A stretch of DNA of 64,000 nt from Alphaproteobacteria bacterium (GTDB lineage Bacteria > Pseudomonadota > Alphaproteobacteria > TMED109): assembly GCA_022825235.1 (NCBI GenBank), contig JAJDYI010000030.1, forward strand, positions 1 to 64,000, in the 5' to 3' direction. The notes beneath the pieces were generated by a model, which was given only the letters and a program-made list of their open reading frames with translations, was not told the origin of the DNA and did not search any database. Shown here in pieces: positions 24,726 to 34,406 of the stretch. How positions within the stretch are numbered: the first letter of the stretch is position 1; every line of letters begins with the position of its first letter. A program made the position numbers and the translations under genes.

Positions 24726-25574
24726 TCAAGCGTTCTCCGAAAGCTCGATCTGAATTCGGCAATGGTCACTTGGCCCCCATTCATCGACCGCATTGAGGGC
24801 CTGCACGCGTAGCGACTTGGCAAGGCCCTGCGACGCGAAAACGTAGTCCAGCTGGCGTGTTGCGGTTTCCGGTCTTTGCTTGACCGAGTGATAGGTAGGC
24901 ACATTCCTGCTGTCCCGTGGCAACTCGTCAGGCCAGGGATCGGCCTGCCTGCCGTTCGGGTACTCCGGTCCGATGCAGGGCAGCCCCATGACCGCCATCC
25001 GGTCGAACACAGTCTGGTAGCGGGCGGCCCAATAGGGATCGCCGTATTCGCCATGGCCGCGCAGGATGTTCATATCGCCTGCGGCCAGGATGCGGTGCCC
25101 GTCCGCTTTCGTGATGAGGGTGGACACATCGGACACGACGCGGTGGGCAGAACCGTCGGACACGATGTAGTTCGCGCTTGCCCGAACACTGGTGCTTACC
25201 CACTGCGCATACATGGAGACCGCAATCACGGGATCGCCTGAGGGCGGCGTGACAAGCGCGGCGGCAACTGTCCCGGGCCAACTGACCACAAGGTCTCGGT
25301 CTTTCGCCGCTGCGAGTGGCTTCGCTTTGATCCACTCGACATCGATACGGTTCGAGAGCTTGACGATCGCCGTCCGGTACCGAGGCCTGCCTTCTACGAT
25401 CATGGTCTCCCATGGCCCTGGATTGACTTCGATATTCGGGTCGCCCTGTATGCGCTCCGCGACATCGCGGGGCGGCCTGCACGCTTCCTGAAGCAGCGCC
25501 AGGTCGATGTCCATGTCAAGGAGGCAACGCCATGACCGATGCTTATGCGCCATGTTCCATGAGATGACCTTCAT
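24726..25574 (-). CDS. Endonuclease/exonuclease/phosphatase family protein
   Basis: 282 aa. An EEP-fold metal-dependent phosphoesterase, as in exonuclease III, DNase I and sphingomyelinase. The fold's motifs are in order: VISWNMA with the metal-ligand Asn, LALLQEA with the catalytic Glu, ILAAGDMNI with the Asp-x-Asn pair, and WGPSDHCRIQIEL with the terminal Asp-His pair. All key residues are present, so it should be active, but DNA, lipid and inositol phosphate substrates cannot be told apart. No signal peptide. The gene ends convergently close to the AbiEi-like gene. Confidence 0.85.
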   Translation of the reverse strand: MKVISWNMAHKHRSWRCLLDMDIDLALLQEACRPPRDVAERIQGDPNIEVNPGPWETMIVEGRPRYRTAIVKLSNRIDVEWIKAKPLAAAKDRDLVVSWPGTVAAALVTPPSGDPVIAVSMYAQWVSTSVRASANYIVSDGSAHRVVSDVSTLITKADGHRILAAGDMNILRGHGEYGDPYWAARYQTVFDRMAVMGLPCIGPEYPNGRQADPWPDELPRDSRNVPTYHSVKQRPETATRQLDYVFASQGLAKSLRVQALNAVDEWGPSDHCRIQIELSENA

Positions 25575-25967
25575 CGGGTGTCCTACCTCGGGGTTTCTCT
25601 GGCCTGCTCTCCGGCATCAAACCGTCCACGCAACGCTGCGACCCCGCCGACGAATAGGCGTTTCCCAAGTTTGGTGCAATGCCGCCCTGCGTTGAACGCA
25701 TGGCTCCTTTGGCTCGCGGGAGCAGCGCTGACAGCTGGTTGCTCCGGTACAGGTCGCGGTCGCTACAGGAGATTAGCCGTTCATCCCTGTTGCCTTCTGG
25801 TGACCTGTTCGGGGGCGGCATGGGGCGAATGCCGGTACATCTGGAATAGTTTGGCTGGCGCTGGCCTCGCAAGGCTCACTGTCCGGACCGATCGCGGCCT
25901 CTAGAACGCAGCGCAAATGTCATCAGAAACAGGCTTCTCTGATCGTAAATGATGATCGTTACCCGCT
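25575..25967. other. Intergenic region, no gene supported
   Basis: 393 bp. A plus-strand frame contains a stretch resembling a lipoprotein signal (WLAGAALTAGC), but no start or ribosome-binding site fits and the rest does not look coding. Confidence 0.35.
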
Positions 25968-26177
25968 TCACTCGTCTTCCAGCGGCGTGCGCTTTTCGAG
26001 CTTCGCTCGGCGCTGCGCGAGCTCCCGTTCAAGCCGTTTTCGGCGGAACGGTGTGAGCTTGACCCATGCTCCGATCTCGGCAGCGGTCCTGCCGCAGCCC
26101 AGGCACCACCCCGTCCTCGGGTCGAGACAGCAGACGTCGACGCAAGGGGATTGCGCGCGTTTGGCCCTCCGTGTCAT
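25968..26177 (-). CDS. DUF1289 family small cysteine protein
   Basis: 69 aa from ATG 26177. The DUF1289 signature is complete: SPCVDVCCLDPRTGWCLGCGRTAAEIGAW with four spaced cysteines (C-x3-C ... C-x2-C), likely binding a metal, then a basic helical tail (FRRKRLERELAQRRAKLEKR). Such proteins are widespread in proteobacteria and often sit next to dehydrogenases or TRAP-linked enzymes; the function is unknown. It is transcribed downstream of the HAD gene with a gap of 121 bp. Confidence 0.85.
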   Translation of the reverse strand: MTRRAKRAQSPCVDVCCLDPRTGWCLGCGRTAAEIGAWVKLTPFRRKRLERELAQRRAKLEKRTPLEDE

Positions 26178-26298
26178 GGAACAACCTCGATCGTAGTTCC
26201 CCGGTTCGCGCGCATGATGAAGCCTGCCGGTCCGAATGCCCAAGTCGATCGACGAAGCCGGTCCGTCCCGGACTTGTCGCCGCCAGCGGAACACCCGC

Positions 26299-27024
26299 TC
26301 ATACCGCAGCGACGACGCGGGCAAGCTCGATGAGGTCATCCAGTTCCAGATCGTAGGGGCCTGATTGCCCGTGCGGGGGAATCTCGCGGGCCTTGGGGCC
26401 CCACTCGTCGGGCCTTCGGATCAGCGCCGTCCTGAAGCCAACCGACCGTGCGGCATCGAGATCGTAGGGATGGGAGGCGACCATCAGGCACTGGTCAGGG
26501 GTCAGTTGCAGCCGTGCGGCGGCACGGCGATAGGCTTCGGGGAGCAGCTTGTAGATCCCGAGTCCCTCACACGACAGGACCACGTCCCAAGTCAGCCCGT
26601 TTCTGCGCGCCGTGTCGATGATCAGTCGGTACGACAGGATCGTGAAGGACGCGACGATGTGCGTCTCGCGGAGCGCCCGCAGCCCATCACGAACGTCGGG
26701 CCAGGCGGGGAAGCTGTGCGGCGCGTCCCAGGCGATCGATTGCCGGTCCGCGCCGTCGAAGGCGGCGAGCTTCTCGTCCGCAACGAGCGCGTCGAGGCAA
26801 AAGCCGTGCGCCTCGTCAATGTTGTGGGACGGCGGTTCGTCCCGACCCTGATCGAGCATGGCGGCTAGTGACCTGCGCCGAAGCTCGTTGGCCAGCTGGG
26901 CCCAGTCACGGTCAATGCCGTGCCGTCGGCCGGCTTCCGCGAAGGCTTCTCGGAAGCCCGAGTGCCAGTCGAGCAGCGTCCCTCCCGTGTCGAAGGTCAG
27001 TGCCTTGACGCCTGACAGGCTCAT
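26299..27024 (-). CDS. HAD-superfamily hydrolase, haloacid dehalogenase type II-like
   Basis: 241 aa from ATG 27024. Motif I is LTFDTGGTLLDW with nucleophile Asp12. The second position is Gly rather than Asp, as in L-2-haloacid dehalogenases rather than phosphatases. FTILSYRLII holds the motif II Ser region, the Lys near YKLLPEAY is motif III, and MVASHPYDLDAARSVGFRTALI is motif IV with the Asp. The layout and the SHPYDLDAA pattern (compare 'aaH.wDl.gA') are those of type II dehalogenases. It probably hydrolyses short 2-haloalkanoates or a related carboxylate, though many members prove to have other substrates. Monocistronic or with the DUF1289 gene. Confidence 0.82.
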   Translation of the reverse strand: MSLSGVKALTFDTGGTLLDWHSGFREAFAEAGRRHGIDRDWAQLANELRRRSLAAMLDQGRDEPPSHNIDEAHGFCLDALVADEKLAAFDGADRQSIAWDAPHSFPAWPDVRDGLRALRETHIVASFTILSYRLIIDTARRNGLTWDVVLSCEGLGIYKLLPEAYRRAAARLQLTPDQCLMVASHPYDLDAARSVGFRTALIRRPDEWGPKAREIPPHGQSGPYDLELDDLIELARVVAAV

Positions 27025-27215
27025 GGGATGGGGACCGCCGGGTGCATGATCGTCTTGGCCTCGATGACGTCGCACGCCCTGGCCGTGCCCTTGATTACGT
27101 ACGCGTGGTCGACGTTCACATCCGGCCTCCCGTCGGCAGTGGAACTGAACGGGCCGCTCGCCGTCGTGGGTTTCGTCTCCACGACGGCGAGCTTGCCGGT
27201 TGTAGCTGACTGAAC

Positions 27216-27749
27216 CTATTCGTCAATCTCGCCGGTGAAGTAGTTCACGTGGGTGTCGCCCTCGTAGAACCGGAAGAAGTACTGGTCCGAGATGTCCTTG
27301 CCGGCATAGAAGTCGGCAAGCCCCGTGTTCCAGTCCGCGCCTCCGAGCACACCGACTTTGCCTGAGTCCGGGTACTCGGTGATCTCGGGCATGTGGTTGG
27401 TCGAGAGGCACAGGTAGACCAGATCGGCATCGCCGGTGTTGACCAGCTTGTGGGCCAGGTGCCTTCCCACCGGCAGGGCGGCGTAGTCGCCCGCCGAGAT
27501 GACGATCTCGTCATCGCCGATGGTGAGCGTGCCGGTCCCTTCGAGGATGTAGAGGGCTTCCTCATTCCGGATGTGCGAATGCTTCGGAAAGGCGTACTTG
27601 CCGGGCGCCACCCTGAAATGGCTGCAGCCCAGCTCGACGTTGCCGGTCGAGCTGCCGAGCCCCCTCACGATATGGTGAAACTTGTCGGCTACGGAGATTT
27701 CTTTCGGCTCAACGTCGTTAACGTTGATCACGTGCTTGTGTCGGGCCAT
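27216..27749 (-). CDS. Cupin-domain protein
   Basis: 177 aa from ATG 27749, with GGAGGA 9 nt upstream. A single double-stranded beta-helix with cupin motif 1 in FPKHSHIRNEEALYILEGTGTL (metal-ligand His, His, Glu) and motif 2 in GDYAALPVGRHLAHKLVNTG (His). A C-terminal extension (residues 125-177, PDSGKVGVLGGADW..) is seen in proteins annotated as uncharacterised cupins or mannose-6-phosphate isomerase-like. Metal binding is expected; catalytic or ligand-binding role unknown. Confidence 0.83.
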   Translation of the reverse strand: MARHKHVINVNDVEPKEISVADKFHHIVRGLGSSTGNVELGCSHFRVAPGKYAFPKHSHIRNEEALYILEGTGTLTIGDDEIVISAGDYAALPVGRHLAHKLVNTGDADLVYLCLSTNHMPEITEYPDSGKVGVLGGADWNTGLADFYAGKDISDQYFFRFYEGDTHVNYFTGEIDE

Positions 27750-28454
27750 GGTGGGTCCTCCTCCCGTATGGCTGGTTTCCCCGTGGTGCGAGGCGTCCGT
27801 TCTCCGCCCGTGTTCGCTCGTTGAAACCGGGATCTGCACACGCCGATGCGCACGCGCGGCCGTGCATCCGGATTGGAACCGGGCTGACCAAGCGGGCGAT
27901 GGCGCGTGAAGCGTCCGGCCGTAGAGGCAGTCCTATCCCCGGATGCGCTGCATCTCCGCAGACACGCGGCCGGCGACCCGGTCGCAGTGCGGCCCGACCG
28001 GCAGGCGGGCGGCCTCCCGGCAGAAATCCCGCGCGTGAATGCGCGCGGTTCGGCGCGGGAGGGATCGTCCGGCGGATGGCCGGCAGGGGCAGAAGTCGGG
28101 ATAGGGGGCGTGCCGTCCTGGCGCGCGGCAAGGGTAAGCAGCGCGTGGACGTCGCCGGTGGCGACGTCAGCGGCCGCCAGGGCGGCCTGCCGTCCAGAGG
28201 CGGACAATGTCATTTCGCGATCTTGCCCCGAAAGAGCGGATCGGAACTGAACGAACCGCTTGCAGGCTACAACAATTGCGCCAGCGTGTAGAGGAATTCC
28301 GGCTTGACGGGCCGTGCAATCCGGATTGCGTCACGATAGAGCGCCCGCCGGTGGTGCAGCGAGCGACGCGCCTTCATCTTCCGGCCTGTGGCTTGGGGTT
28401 TCACCAGCGCGTTTTGGTATTTTCCCGAACAGGCTTTGGGGCAATGAAGCACAG
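27750..28454. other. 705-bp stretch without a supported gene
   Basis: GC-rich, with overlapping open frames on both strands, none with a ribosome-binding site or family resemblance. Promoters for the cupin gene (minus) and the hypothetical gene at 28455 (plus) should lie here. No repeat or hairpin stood out. Confidence 0.4.
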
Positions 28455-28868
28455 ATGACGATCGCACTCGAAGACAACTTATGGTCCGATCCGTCAGGCG
28501 GGTACATCGTCCGCGTCGTGCGTTTTCCTTACGACTTCGAAACTGAGGACGGCGGATGCATAATGGGATTCAGCTTCCACACCGGACTGCTCTGGTGTGA
28601 AGGTTCCGGTCGCACCTATCGCGGTAAGCGGCCAACAGAGGTCCACATCGGTCCGTTCGTCGCGACTCACGATTTGTTCAGCGATACGCTTCTTGAACGC
28701 GGCTACGGCCCCGCTACTCATTACCTCCTTGGCCGCAGGCAGGGGGGCTTCCCACTTCGAATCGGCAGTCGACCAGCGGTGGAAGCCCTCTTGGCAGAAC
28801 TCAAGAGGGAATGGCAGGAATACCGACGCGCCATCGCGGGCGACAAGATGCTGCGCGATCCCGTGTAA
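28455..28868 (+). CDS. Hypothetical protein
   Basis: 137 aa from ATG 28455. It starts MTIALEDNLWSDPSGGYIVRVVRFPYDFE, continues with alternating hydrophobic strands and Gly turns, and ends in a charged helix (AVEALLAELKREWQEYRRAI). It reads as a small soluble alpha/beta protein; no family recognised. An unrelated minus-strand frame overlaps it completely, but the plus-strand translation has the more protein-like composition. Confidence 0.5.
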   Translation: MTIALEDNLWSDPSGGYIVRVVRFPYDFETEDGGCIMGFSFHTGLLWCEGSGRTYRGKRPTEVHIGPFVATHDLFSDTLLERGYGPATHYLLGRRQGGFPLRIGSRPAVEALLAELKREWQEYRRAIAGDKMLRDPV

Positions 28869-29115
28869 GCGGCCGCGAGAATAGATTTGCGTACGCTCTT
28901 TGGGTACGTGGCCGGATTTCCAGCCGGGTTGACGCAGGTGCCGCCCGAGAGGGCGGTGCGTACCACTTGGCGGCTGGTGGTTCGGGGTTCGGGCGGCCGC
29001 TGATTGCGGGACGGCGCGACTCTCGCTCCCAGGAAGTTCGACCATCCAAAACGAGAAATTCGCGGCTGGGCCGTGGTGAATGGCCGCCGCGAGCCACCTA
29101 GTCGGCGCATCACCG

Positions 29116-30630
29116 CTACGCCACTCGAGACGGCTTGAGGGCCAATAGGCCCTTGCACAGTTCCACGAGCGCCAGCGTGTCGCGCTTGCAATAGGCCCGG
29201 AGGTCCCGGAACGTGACCTCCCGCTCGACCGGGTCAGCGCTTTCCAGCGCCTGGCGGTACCTCGCCGCGGCTGCCTGTCCGTCGGCAATCGACAGGTCGT
29301 CGTAGCCCAGGCCGGGCACCAGCGCCGGCAGGACGCGCTTGATCGAGAAGGAGCCGCGGAAGTCCGGGTGGTAGTACCCGTTGCGTACCACCGGCAGCAG
29401 ATCGAAGAGCCGTGCCTCAAGGGCACGGAGGGCGCGGGCGCGCCGGGGCAGGGCGGCCGCCAGCCCGCGCAGTACCTGCCGCTCGTAGCCGGAGTACGTG
29501 CAGATGGACCCTTCTGGCCCCAGAGCCTCGAGCAGGTGGTCGGCGAGCGCCGGGCGCGGATCGTCTTCGCCTGCGTGCAGGTAGTCCCGATGGACCGGCG
29601 GCGCGCCCTCGCGCTCGGTGTGGACCGAGAAGAGGAAGGGAACCGGATCGTAGGGGCGTGTGCCGGCGAAGCGAGGGATCGCCGGCGCGAAGGTCTCGAA
29701 ATCGAGATGGTGCACCGGGAGCTTGCGCCTGGCCAGTTCGGCGCGGACGTCACCGAATAACTGCGCCCGGCCGTCGATGACGGCCCGCCTGATGATGCGC
29801 TGCAGGCGGTTCAGCGGAAAATCATCAGGGATGTCCCGAACCTCCCGGATACCCATCGCGTCGAGTTGGGTCCGGTGCCCCGGCCAGAGCCGGGAAAGTT
29901 CGTCGAGCCCGTGGTCCGGGACCATGTGGTCGCGGGTGCAGTGGGCGTGGTACGGACACGGATACGGTGAGAAGCAGTGATCCCCCGGCTGGATCTCTGG
30001 GGCATCGGGCTTGGCGAGCATCGCATGCATGGCCCGGACGTCGGAGCCGATGTCGTCCAGCCGCGCACTCGCCGCATCGTGGACGGGATGCAGCCGGAAC
30101 AGCTTGTCGAGTTCGAGCCGCTCGCCGTCGTAGACGTAGCTCCGGTCGAGCGTGAGGACGCCTGCATCGCGCACGTCCAGCCCGGCGCCGCGCAGGACCC
30201 AGAGCTGGACGGCCGCGTCGATGACGAAGACGTCCTTGAGCCGCGTCGTCGACTTGACCTCCACCATGCGCCAGCCGCCGCCGGGCAGCCGCTCGATCAC
30301 GTCGGCGCGCACCAGCACCCCCTCGTGCGTGAAGGCGGCCTCAAACACGGCGGGCACCGTGCCCGCTTCGACCACCCGGCGCGTCTCGTCGAGCGCCTCG
30401 CGCACGTGATGGTGATCGTGGGCGACCAGGTGACCGCCCGGGTAGCGCCTGCAGGCGAGCTCACCCACTTCCTGGCCGGTGTCGAAGATCGCCTGCAGCG
30501 CCTCGTCGACCGGAGATGCAAGTTCGCGGGCGTAGGTGTCGTGCCAGAGCCGAAGATGGCACTGCGTTCCCGCGACGAACCGGGTCTTGGAGAGACCGGG
30601 GCGACTCGCCACGGCAGCAAGTTCCTTCAT
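29116..30630 (-). CDS. DUF2779 nuclease-like protein with Cas4/RecB-type N-terminal domain
   Basis: 504 aa. The N-terminal half resembles a PD-(D/E)XK nuclease. RFVAGTQCHLRLWHD carries the first Cys, VRADVIERLPGGGWRMVEVKSTT the Asp...Glu-x-Lys site, and CFSPYPCPYHAHC the Cys cluster that with the first Cys can hold an iron-sulfur cluster, as in Cas4/AddB. The C-terminal half is DUF2779, an RNase H-fold exonuclease-like domain: HHLDFETFAPAIPRFAG with Asp-x-Glu, later YSGYERQVL and FRDLRAYCKRDTLALVEL with a closing Asp. No CRISPR array or cas gene lies nearby, so it acts alone, probably in DNA repair or processing. Inferred role only. Confidence 0.83.
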   Translation of the reverse strand: MKELAAVASRPGLSKTRFVAGTQCHLRLWHDTYARELASPVDEALQAIFDTGQEVGELACRRYPGGHLVAHDHHHVREALDETRRVVEAGTVPAVFEAAFTHEGVLVRADVIERLPGGGWRMVEVKSTTRLKDVFVIDAAVQLWVLRGAGLDVRDAGVLTLDRSYVYDGERLELDKLFRLHPVHDAASARLDDIGSDVRAMHAMLAKPDAPEIQPGDHCFSPYPCPYHAHCTRDHMVPDHGLDELSRLWPGHRTQLDAMGIREVRDIPDDFPLNRLQRIIRRAVIDGRAQLFGDVRAELARRKLPVHHLDFETFAPAIPRFAGTRPYDPVPFLFSVHTEREGAPPVHRDYLHAGEDDPRPALADHLLEALGPEGSICTYSGYERQVLRGLAAALPRRARALRALEARLFDLLPVVRNGYYHPDFRGSFSIKRVLPALVPGLGYDDLSIADGQAAAARYRQALESADPVEREVTFRDLRAYCKRDTLALVELCKGLLALKPSRVA

Positions 30631-30861
30631 CGCTCAGGCTGCCGTCCTGATCCTGCGCTGCCGTGCAGCTGAGCCGAGACGGTGCCGCCCAGGACCGTTG
30701 CAGGTACAAGCAGATGGGGGCGCAGCCATGGACGTTAACCGTAAAGCTTCGCCACCTTGCTGCTGCCGGCCGGCCGCGTGCCGGTCTCGCGGGCGGTTAT
30801 TCCCGCAAGACCGACGGAGATCCCGAAAACAAGTTTTCTGACTGGTATTTAGACCTGACTT

Positions 30862-32139
30862 CTAGAAGAACACGTAGGAGCGGACCACGACGTTCTTGCG
30901 GCACGGCGCGTCGATCGGAATGGTCGGGTCGATGCAGGCCGTGTGGAAGGACCACCGGGAAACGGAGCCGTCCGTCACGGAGTCGTAGCACTTGAGCATC
31001 GAGACCTCGGTCGGCGTCTGCCGGGGGAACCAGTACCACTCGTGGTCGCGCCGGTAGGTGAAGCGAGTCGTCTCGCCCACGCGATCGTCGTAGATGCGGT
31101 AGTTCGTGATGTAGGGCTGGTCCGCGAACGACGGCCAGGCGCACAGCACGAACGGGAACTGCTGCACGGTCTCCATCGGCTTCGCGAGGTTGATCGACAT
31201 GAACCGGCGCGACATCTTCGCGTCGGCCTCCGCCTCCGTGTAGTGCTGCTCGCGCCCGAAGTTCCGGAGGTTCTTGGTCAGCAGCTCGCGGCAGCGGACC
31301 CGGCCGCTGTTGTCGTTCAGGTCGTTGTGCACGAGGTTCGCGTAGCGGGCGTTGACGCCCGGGTTCTTGGCGGCCTGGTCTTCGGTGCGGTCGCCCTCGT
31401 ATTCCTTGTTGAAGACGTCGTGGTTGTAGACCAGGGCATCGGTCGCACCGGGGAAGAACTCCAGGAGGAGTTTCTCGATCTCCGGGTAGAACACCCGCTG
31501 CACTTCCTTCGAGTCGTAGAAGTTGGTGCACTTCGATTCGAGGTGCGCGAGCGAGACGCCGAGCCTGTCCATGCATTCGGGGCTGTCGGGCGCGAGGCCC
31601 GGGTGGTACTCGCCGATGCGGCGGGCGTCGCGCATCACCTGGGGGAAGTAGAGGTTGCGCCGCTGCAGGCCGTCTTCGGCCTTCCGCAACATCTCGCAGT
31701 CGGCCTTGCGCGCCGGGTCGCGCCAGATCGAATTGGACGTCACGACGGAGTAGGAGGGCTCCTCGTAGACGGTGTAGCGGAGCGGGAGCGCGAGGCCGCC
31801 TTCCGGGGCCTCGATGTTGTTGGCGCGGATGTAGTCCAGGCACTCCCCGTACTTCCGGAACCCGATCCCCCATTCGGTTTCGATCGGACCCGGGGGAGCG
31901 TTTTCGAGCTCATCGATGAACGCCTGCGCTCGACCGTCGGCAATCTGCTTGAACGCCGCCTCGAAAGCCGCGGCGGTGCCGGCGTCGCCGTCCCGATCGA
32001 GCGACATGTAGGACCTGCCGCCGTTCGCCGCGATGGGGGGTGGCTGCCCTTCCGTGAGCTGGAAGCTCGGCACATAGGCCGAGGAAACTGCCTCCGCGTC
32101 CGTCGCGGCGTGGTTGTCGATGGCTTCGTGCTGGTCCAT
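30862..32139 (-). CDS. CmcJ/NvfI-family oxidoreductase-like protein
   Basis: 425 aa from ATG 32139, with AGGAGG 9 nt upstream. The C-terminal 250 residues follow the CmcJ/NvfI pattern: YNHDVFNKE, LVHNDLNDNSGRVRC, FMSINLAKPMETVQQFPFVLCAWPS, then HEWYWFPRQTPTEVSMLKCYDS and HTACIDPTIPIDAPCRKNVVVRSYVFF. These enzymes are a 2-oxoglutarate-dependent oxygenase-type group named after a cephamycin-pathway protein, and are widespread in fungi and alphaproteobacteria. The His/Asp in HND and the later His may be metal ligands. The N-terminal 100 residues are a longer, polar leader not typical of the family. No biosynthetic cluster surrounds it, so the substrate is unknown. Confidence 0.75.
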   Translation of the reverse strand: MDQHEAIDNHAATDAEAVSSAYVPSFQLTEGQPPPIAANGGRSYMSLDRDGDAGTAAAFEAAFKQIADGRAQAFIDELENAPPGPIETEWGIGFRKYGECLDYIRANNIEAPEGGLALPLRYTVYEEPSYSVVTSNSIWRDPARKADCEMLRKAEDGLQRRNLYFPQVMRDARRIGEYHPGLAPDSPECMDRLGVSLAHLESKCTNFYDSKEVQRVFYPEIEKLLLEFFPGATDALVYNHDVFNKEYEGDRTEDQAAKNPGVNARYANLVHNDLNDNSGRVRCRELLTKNLRNFGREQHYTEAEADAKMSRRFMSINLAKPMETVQQFPFVLCAWPSFADQPYITNYRIYDDRVGETTRFTYRRDHEWYWFPRQTPTEVSMLKCYDSVTDGSVSRWSFHTACIDPTIPIDAPCRKNVVVRSYVFF

Positions 32140-32502
32140 CACATGCGCCCTCCTACACAGGGGCGCGCATCGTGGCACAGGGGAGACGCATTTTCTAGCG
32201 TCAAAGCGTTTCTCCCGCGGAATCGGGCGGGTGGCGTCCGGTTGGAAGCATCGCGGCGATTCAGCGCGTTAGGCTGATCGTCTGCGCGGATTCGAAGGAT
32301 CAGCCGCGACCGGGCCCGCGTGGCGCCGGGCCAACCCCGGGAGGCCCCGCACGGCCGGGACCTCAGATCACACGTGGCCAGGCTTCCCCGCCGCCGGGAG
32401 GCCGAGGCCCTGTCGGGATGACCGCAGGCGTCCTATTCTGCGCACACGTCCCGCACGTGGGCCGCCGTCGCCAAGCATCCCGGGTGCGGGAAGGGGGAGC
32501 CG
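32140..32502. other. Divergent intergenic region, no gene seen
   Basis: 363 bp between the CmcJ-like gene (minus) and the amidase gene (plus). Contains both ribosome-binding sites at its edges and presumably both promoters. Confidence 0.45.
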
Positions 32503-33915
32503 ATGAACAGGGAGGATCTCTGCTTCGCTCCCGCGAGCGAGCTGGCAGCCGCCGTTGCAGCCCGCGACCTCTCGCCGGTCGAGATCATCGACACGGTGCT
32601 GGAGCGCATCGAGCGGCTGGAGCCGCGCCTCAACGCCTTTGCCACGCTCACGGCCGATCGGGCGCGCGACGCCGCGCGGCAGGCGGAGGCCAGGGTGATG
32701 TCAGGCGCTGCCCTCGGTGCCCTCCACGGCGTCCCGGTGACGATCAAGGACCTCACCAACACGGCGGGCATTCCGACCGAGCGGGGTTCGTTCACGACTG
32801 CCGGCGTAATCCCGGCAGAGAATGCACCCTGCGTGGACCGCCTTGCGGCCGCCGGCGCCATCTCGCTCGGCAAGACGACGACGTCCGAGCACGGCTGGAA
32901 AGGGGTCAGCCAGAGCCCGCTCACCGGCATCACGCACAATCCCTGGGCGCACGGGCTGAGTGCCGGCGCCTCGTCCGCGGGCGCGGGCGCGGGTGCCGCG
33001 GCCGGTTACGGCCCGCTGCACCAGGGGTCCGACGGGGCCGGTTCCATCCGGATGCCGAGCCATTTTTGCGGCGTCTTCGGCATCAAGCCGAGCTACGGAC
33101 GCGTCCCGCATCTCCCGATCGGCAATGTCGACCAGGCGAGCCACGTCGGGCCGATGACCCGGACGGTCCTGGACGCAGCGCTGATGCTGCACGCGATGGC
33201 GGGTCCCCATCCATTTGATCACTACAGCCTCGAGGCCCCGCCGGCCGACTATCCGGCGCTTCTTGGCGAGGGCGAACGGCTGAAGGGCGCGCGCATCGCC
33301 TACAGCCCTGACCTCGGGTATGCGCGGGTCGACGCCGACGTCGCGGACCTGGTCGCAAAGGCTGTCGCCGTCTTCGACGAGTTCGGTGCGGAAGTCGAGG
33401 AGACGGTGCCGGCGTGGGGCCCGGACGGCCCGGAGATCGGCGAGTTCTTCTGGGCGACGCACGAAACCAATTTCGCCGGGTATCTCGAAGAGTACGGGGA
33501 CCGGATGGATCCCGGCCTGGTCGCCTGCATCCGCGCCGGCCAGGGTTATCGCGCCGAGGATTACATCGCCATGCGCGCGCGCAAGCTCGCCTACGTGGAA
33601 GCGATCCACCGCTTCTTCACGGAGTACGACTTCCTGCTGACTCCGGCCGTCTCCGTGGCCGCGTTTCCCGCCGACCGGCTGTCGCCCGCCGACTGGCCCC
33701 AGCATGAATGGAACTGGCTGCAGTGGGCGCAGTTCAGCTACCCGTTCAACATGTCGCACAATCCCGCCGCGTCAGTTCCCTGCGGCTTCACGGAGGCCGG
33801 TCTCCCGGTTGGTCTCCAGATCGTCGGGCGCAGATTGGACGACTTAGGTGTCCTGCAGGCCGCCGCTGCATTCGAAGCGGCGCGGCCCTGGGCGCATAAC
33901 CGACCGCAGCTGTGA
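32503..33915 (+). CDS. Amidase (amidase-signature family)
   Basis: 470 aa, ATG 32503 with a GGGGGAG just upstream. Amidase-signature enzymes hydrolyse amides with a Ser-cisSer-Lys triad. Lys82 (VTIKDLTN), the Ser pair at 157-158 (GASSAG, where the family usually has GGSSGG) and nucleophile Ser181 (GAGSIRMPS) are all present. HNPWAHGLSAG and FGIKPSYGRVP are the usual flanks. Length is typical. It is not a GatA, since gatB/gatC are absent and the C-terminus (NMSHNPAASVPCGF, GLPVGLQIVG) is that of free-standing amidases. Substrate unknown; cytosolic. Confidence 0.9.
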   Translation: MNREDLCFAPASELAAAVAARDLSPVEIIDTVLERIERLEPRLNAFATLTADRARDAARQAEARVMSGAALGALHGVPVTIKDLTNTAGIPTERGSFTTAGVIPAENAPCVDRLAAAGAISLGKTTTSEHGWKGVSQSPLTGITHNPWAHGLSAGASSAGAGAGAAAGYGPLHQGSDGAGSIRMPSHFCGVFGIKPSYGRVPHLPIGNVDQASHVGPMTRTVLDAALMLHAMAGPHPFDHYSLEAPPADYPALLGEGERLKGARIAYSPDLGYARVDADVADLVAKAVAVFDEFGAEVEETVPAWGPDGPEIGEFFWATHETNFAGYLEEYGDRMDPGLVACIRAGQGYRAEDYIAMRARKLAYVEAIHRFFTEYDFLLTPAVSVAAFPADRLSPADWPQHEWNWLQWAQFSYPFNMSHNPAASVPCGFTEAGLPVGLQIVGRRLDDLGVLQAAAAFEAARPWAHNRPQL

Positions 33916-34406
33916 AGGTCACTCCCGCCTGTCGTCGGGCCGGAGGTGGATGACACCGGAAGATCGAATCGCGGCGGAACTGTCCCGCACCGCGAATATT
34001 CGCGTTGATGCTGGATGGCAATGGGGAGAGCACGCTGGCCGGCTTCGGGCGTGTGCAAGGGGGAATCGGATAACAACGGCCGGTCTGTGTTGCAGGGAGT
34101 CATTGCGTGAGCGTCGGGCGGCTGGAATGAACTGACGACGACATAAATGTCGTCAAAAATACCAATACTTCAGATTATTGCAGGAACAATCTCGAACCGA
34201 TATCCGCACCGAACGCGCACATTCGAGCCTGTTGTCCATCACCTCCCGGGCGTTTGTGCGCCTTGTCCACGGCATTACAAGACCGGCGCGCGCCGTCCGG
34301 CAGAGGGCAGGGGAGCCCAGATGTCGACACATTGGGGGTGGCGTGTCGCACCGCTCTTGTGAACAATGCCTTCAGGCAGGGTTTGGAGTGAAGGAGGTTA
34401 GGGGAG
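33916..34406. other. Intergenic region with a palindrome
   Basis: 491 bp upstream of the fused E1 gene. It becomes AT-rich around 34135-34200 and contains the inverted repeat listed separately. No supported gene. Confidence 0.45.
34137..34154. promoter_or_regulatory. Perfect inverted repeat, candidate operator
   Basis: GACGACA (34137-34143), TAAA, TGTCGTC (34148-34154): 7-bp arms with a 4-bp centre, followed by AAAAA. It is 250 bp before the fused E1 start. It looks more like a dimeric regulator site than a terminator because the T-run is missing for plus-strand transcripts. Confidence 0.35.
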
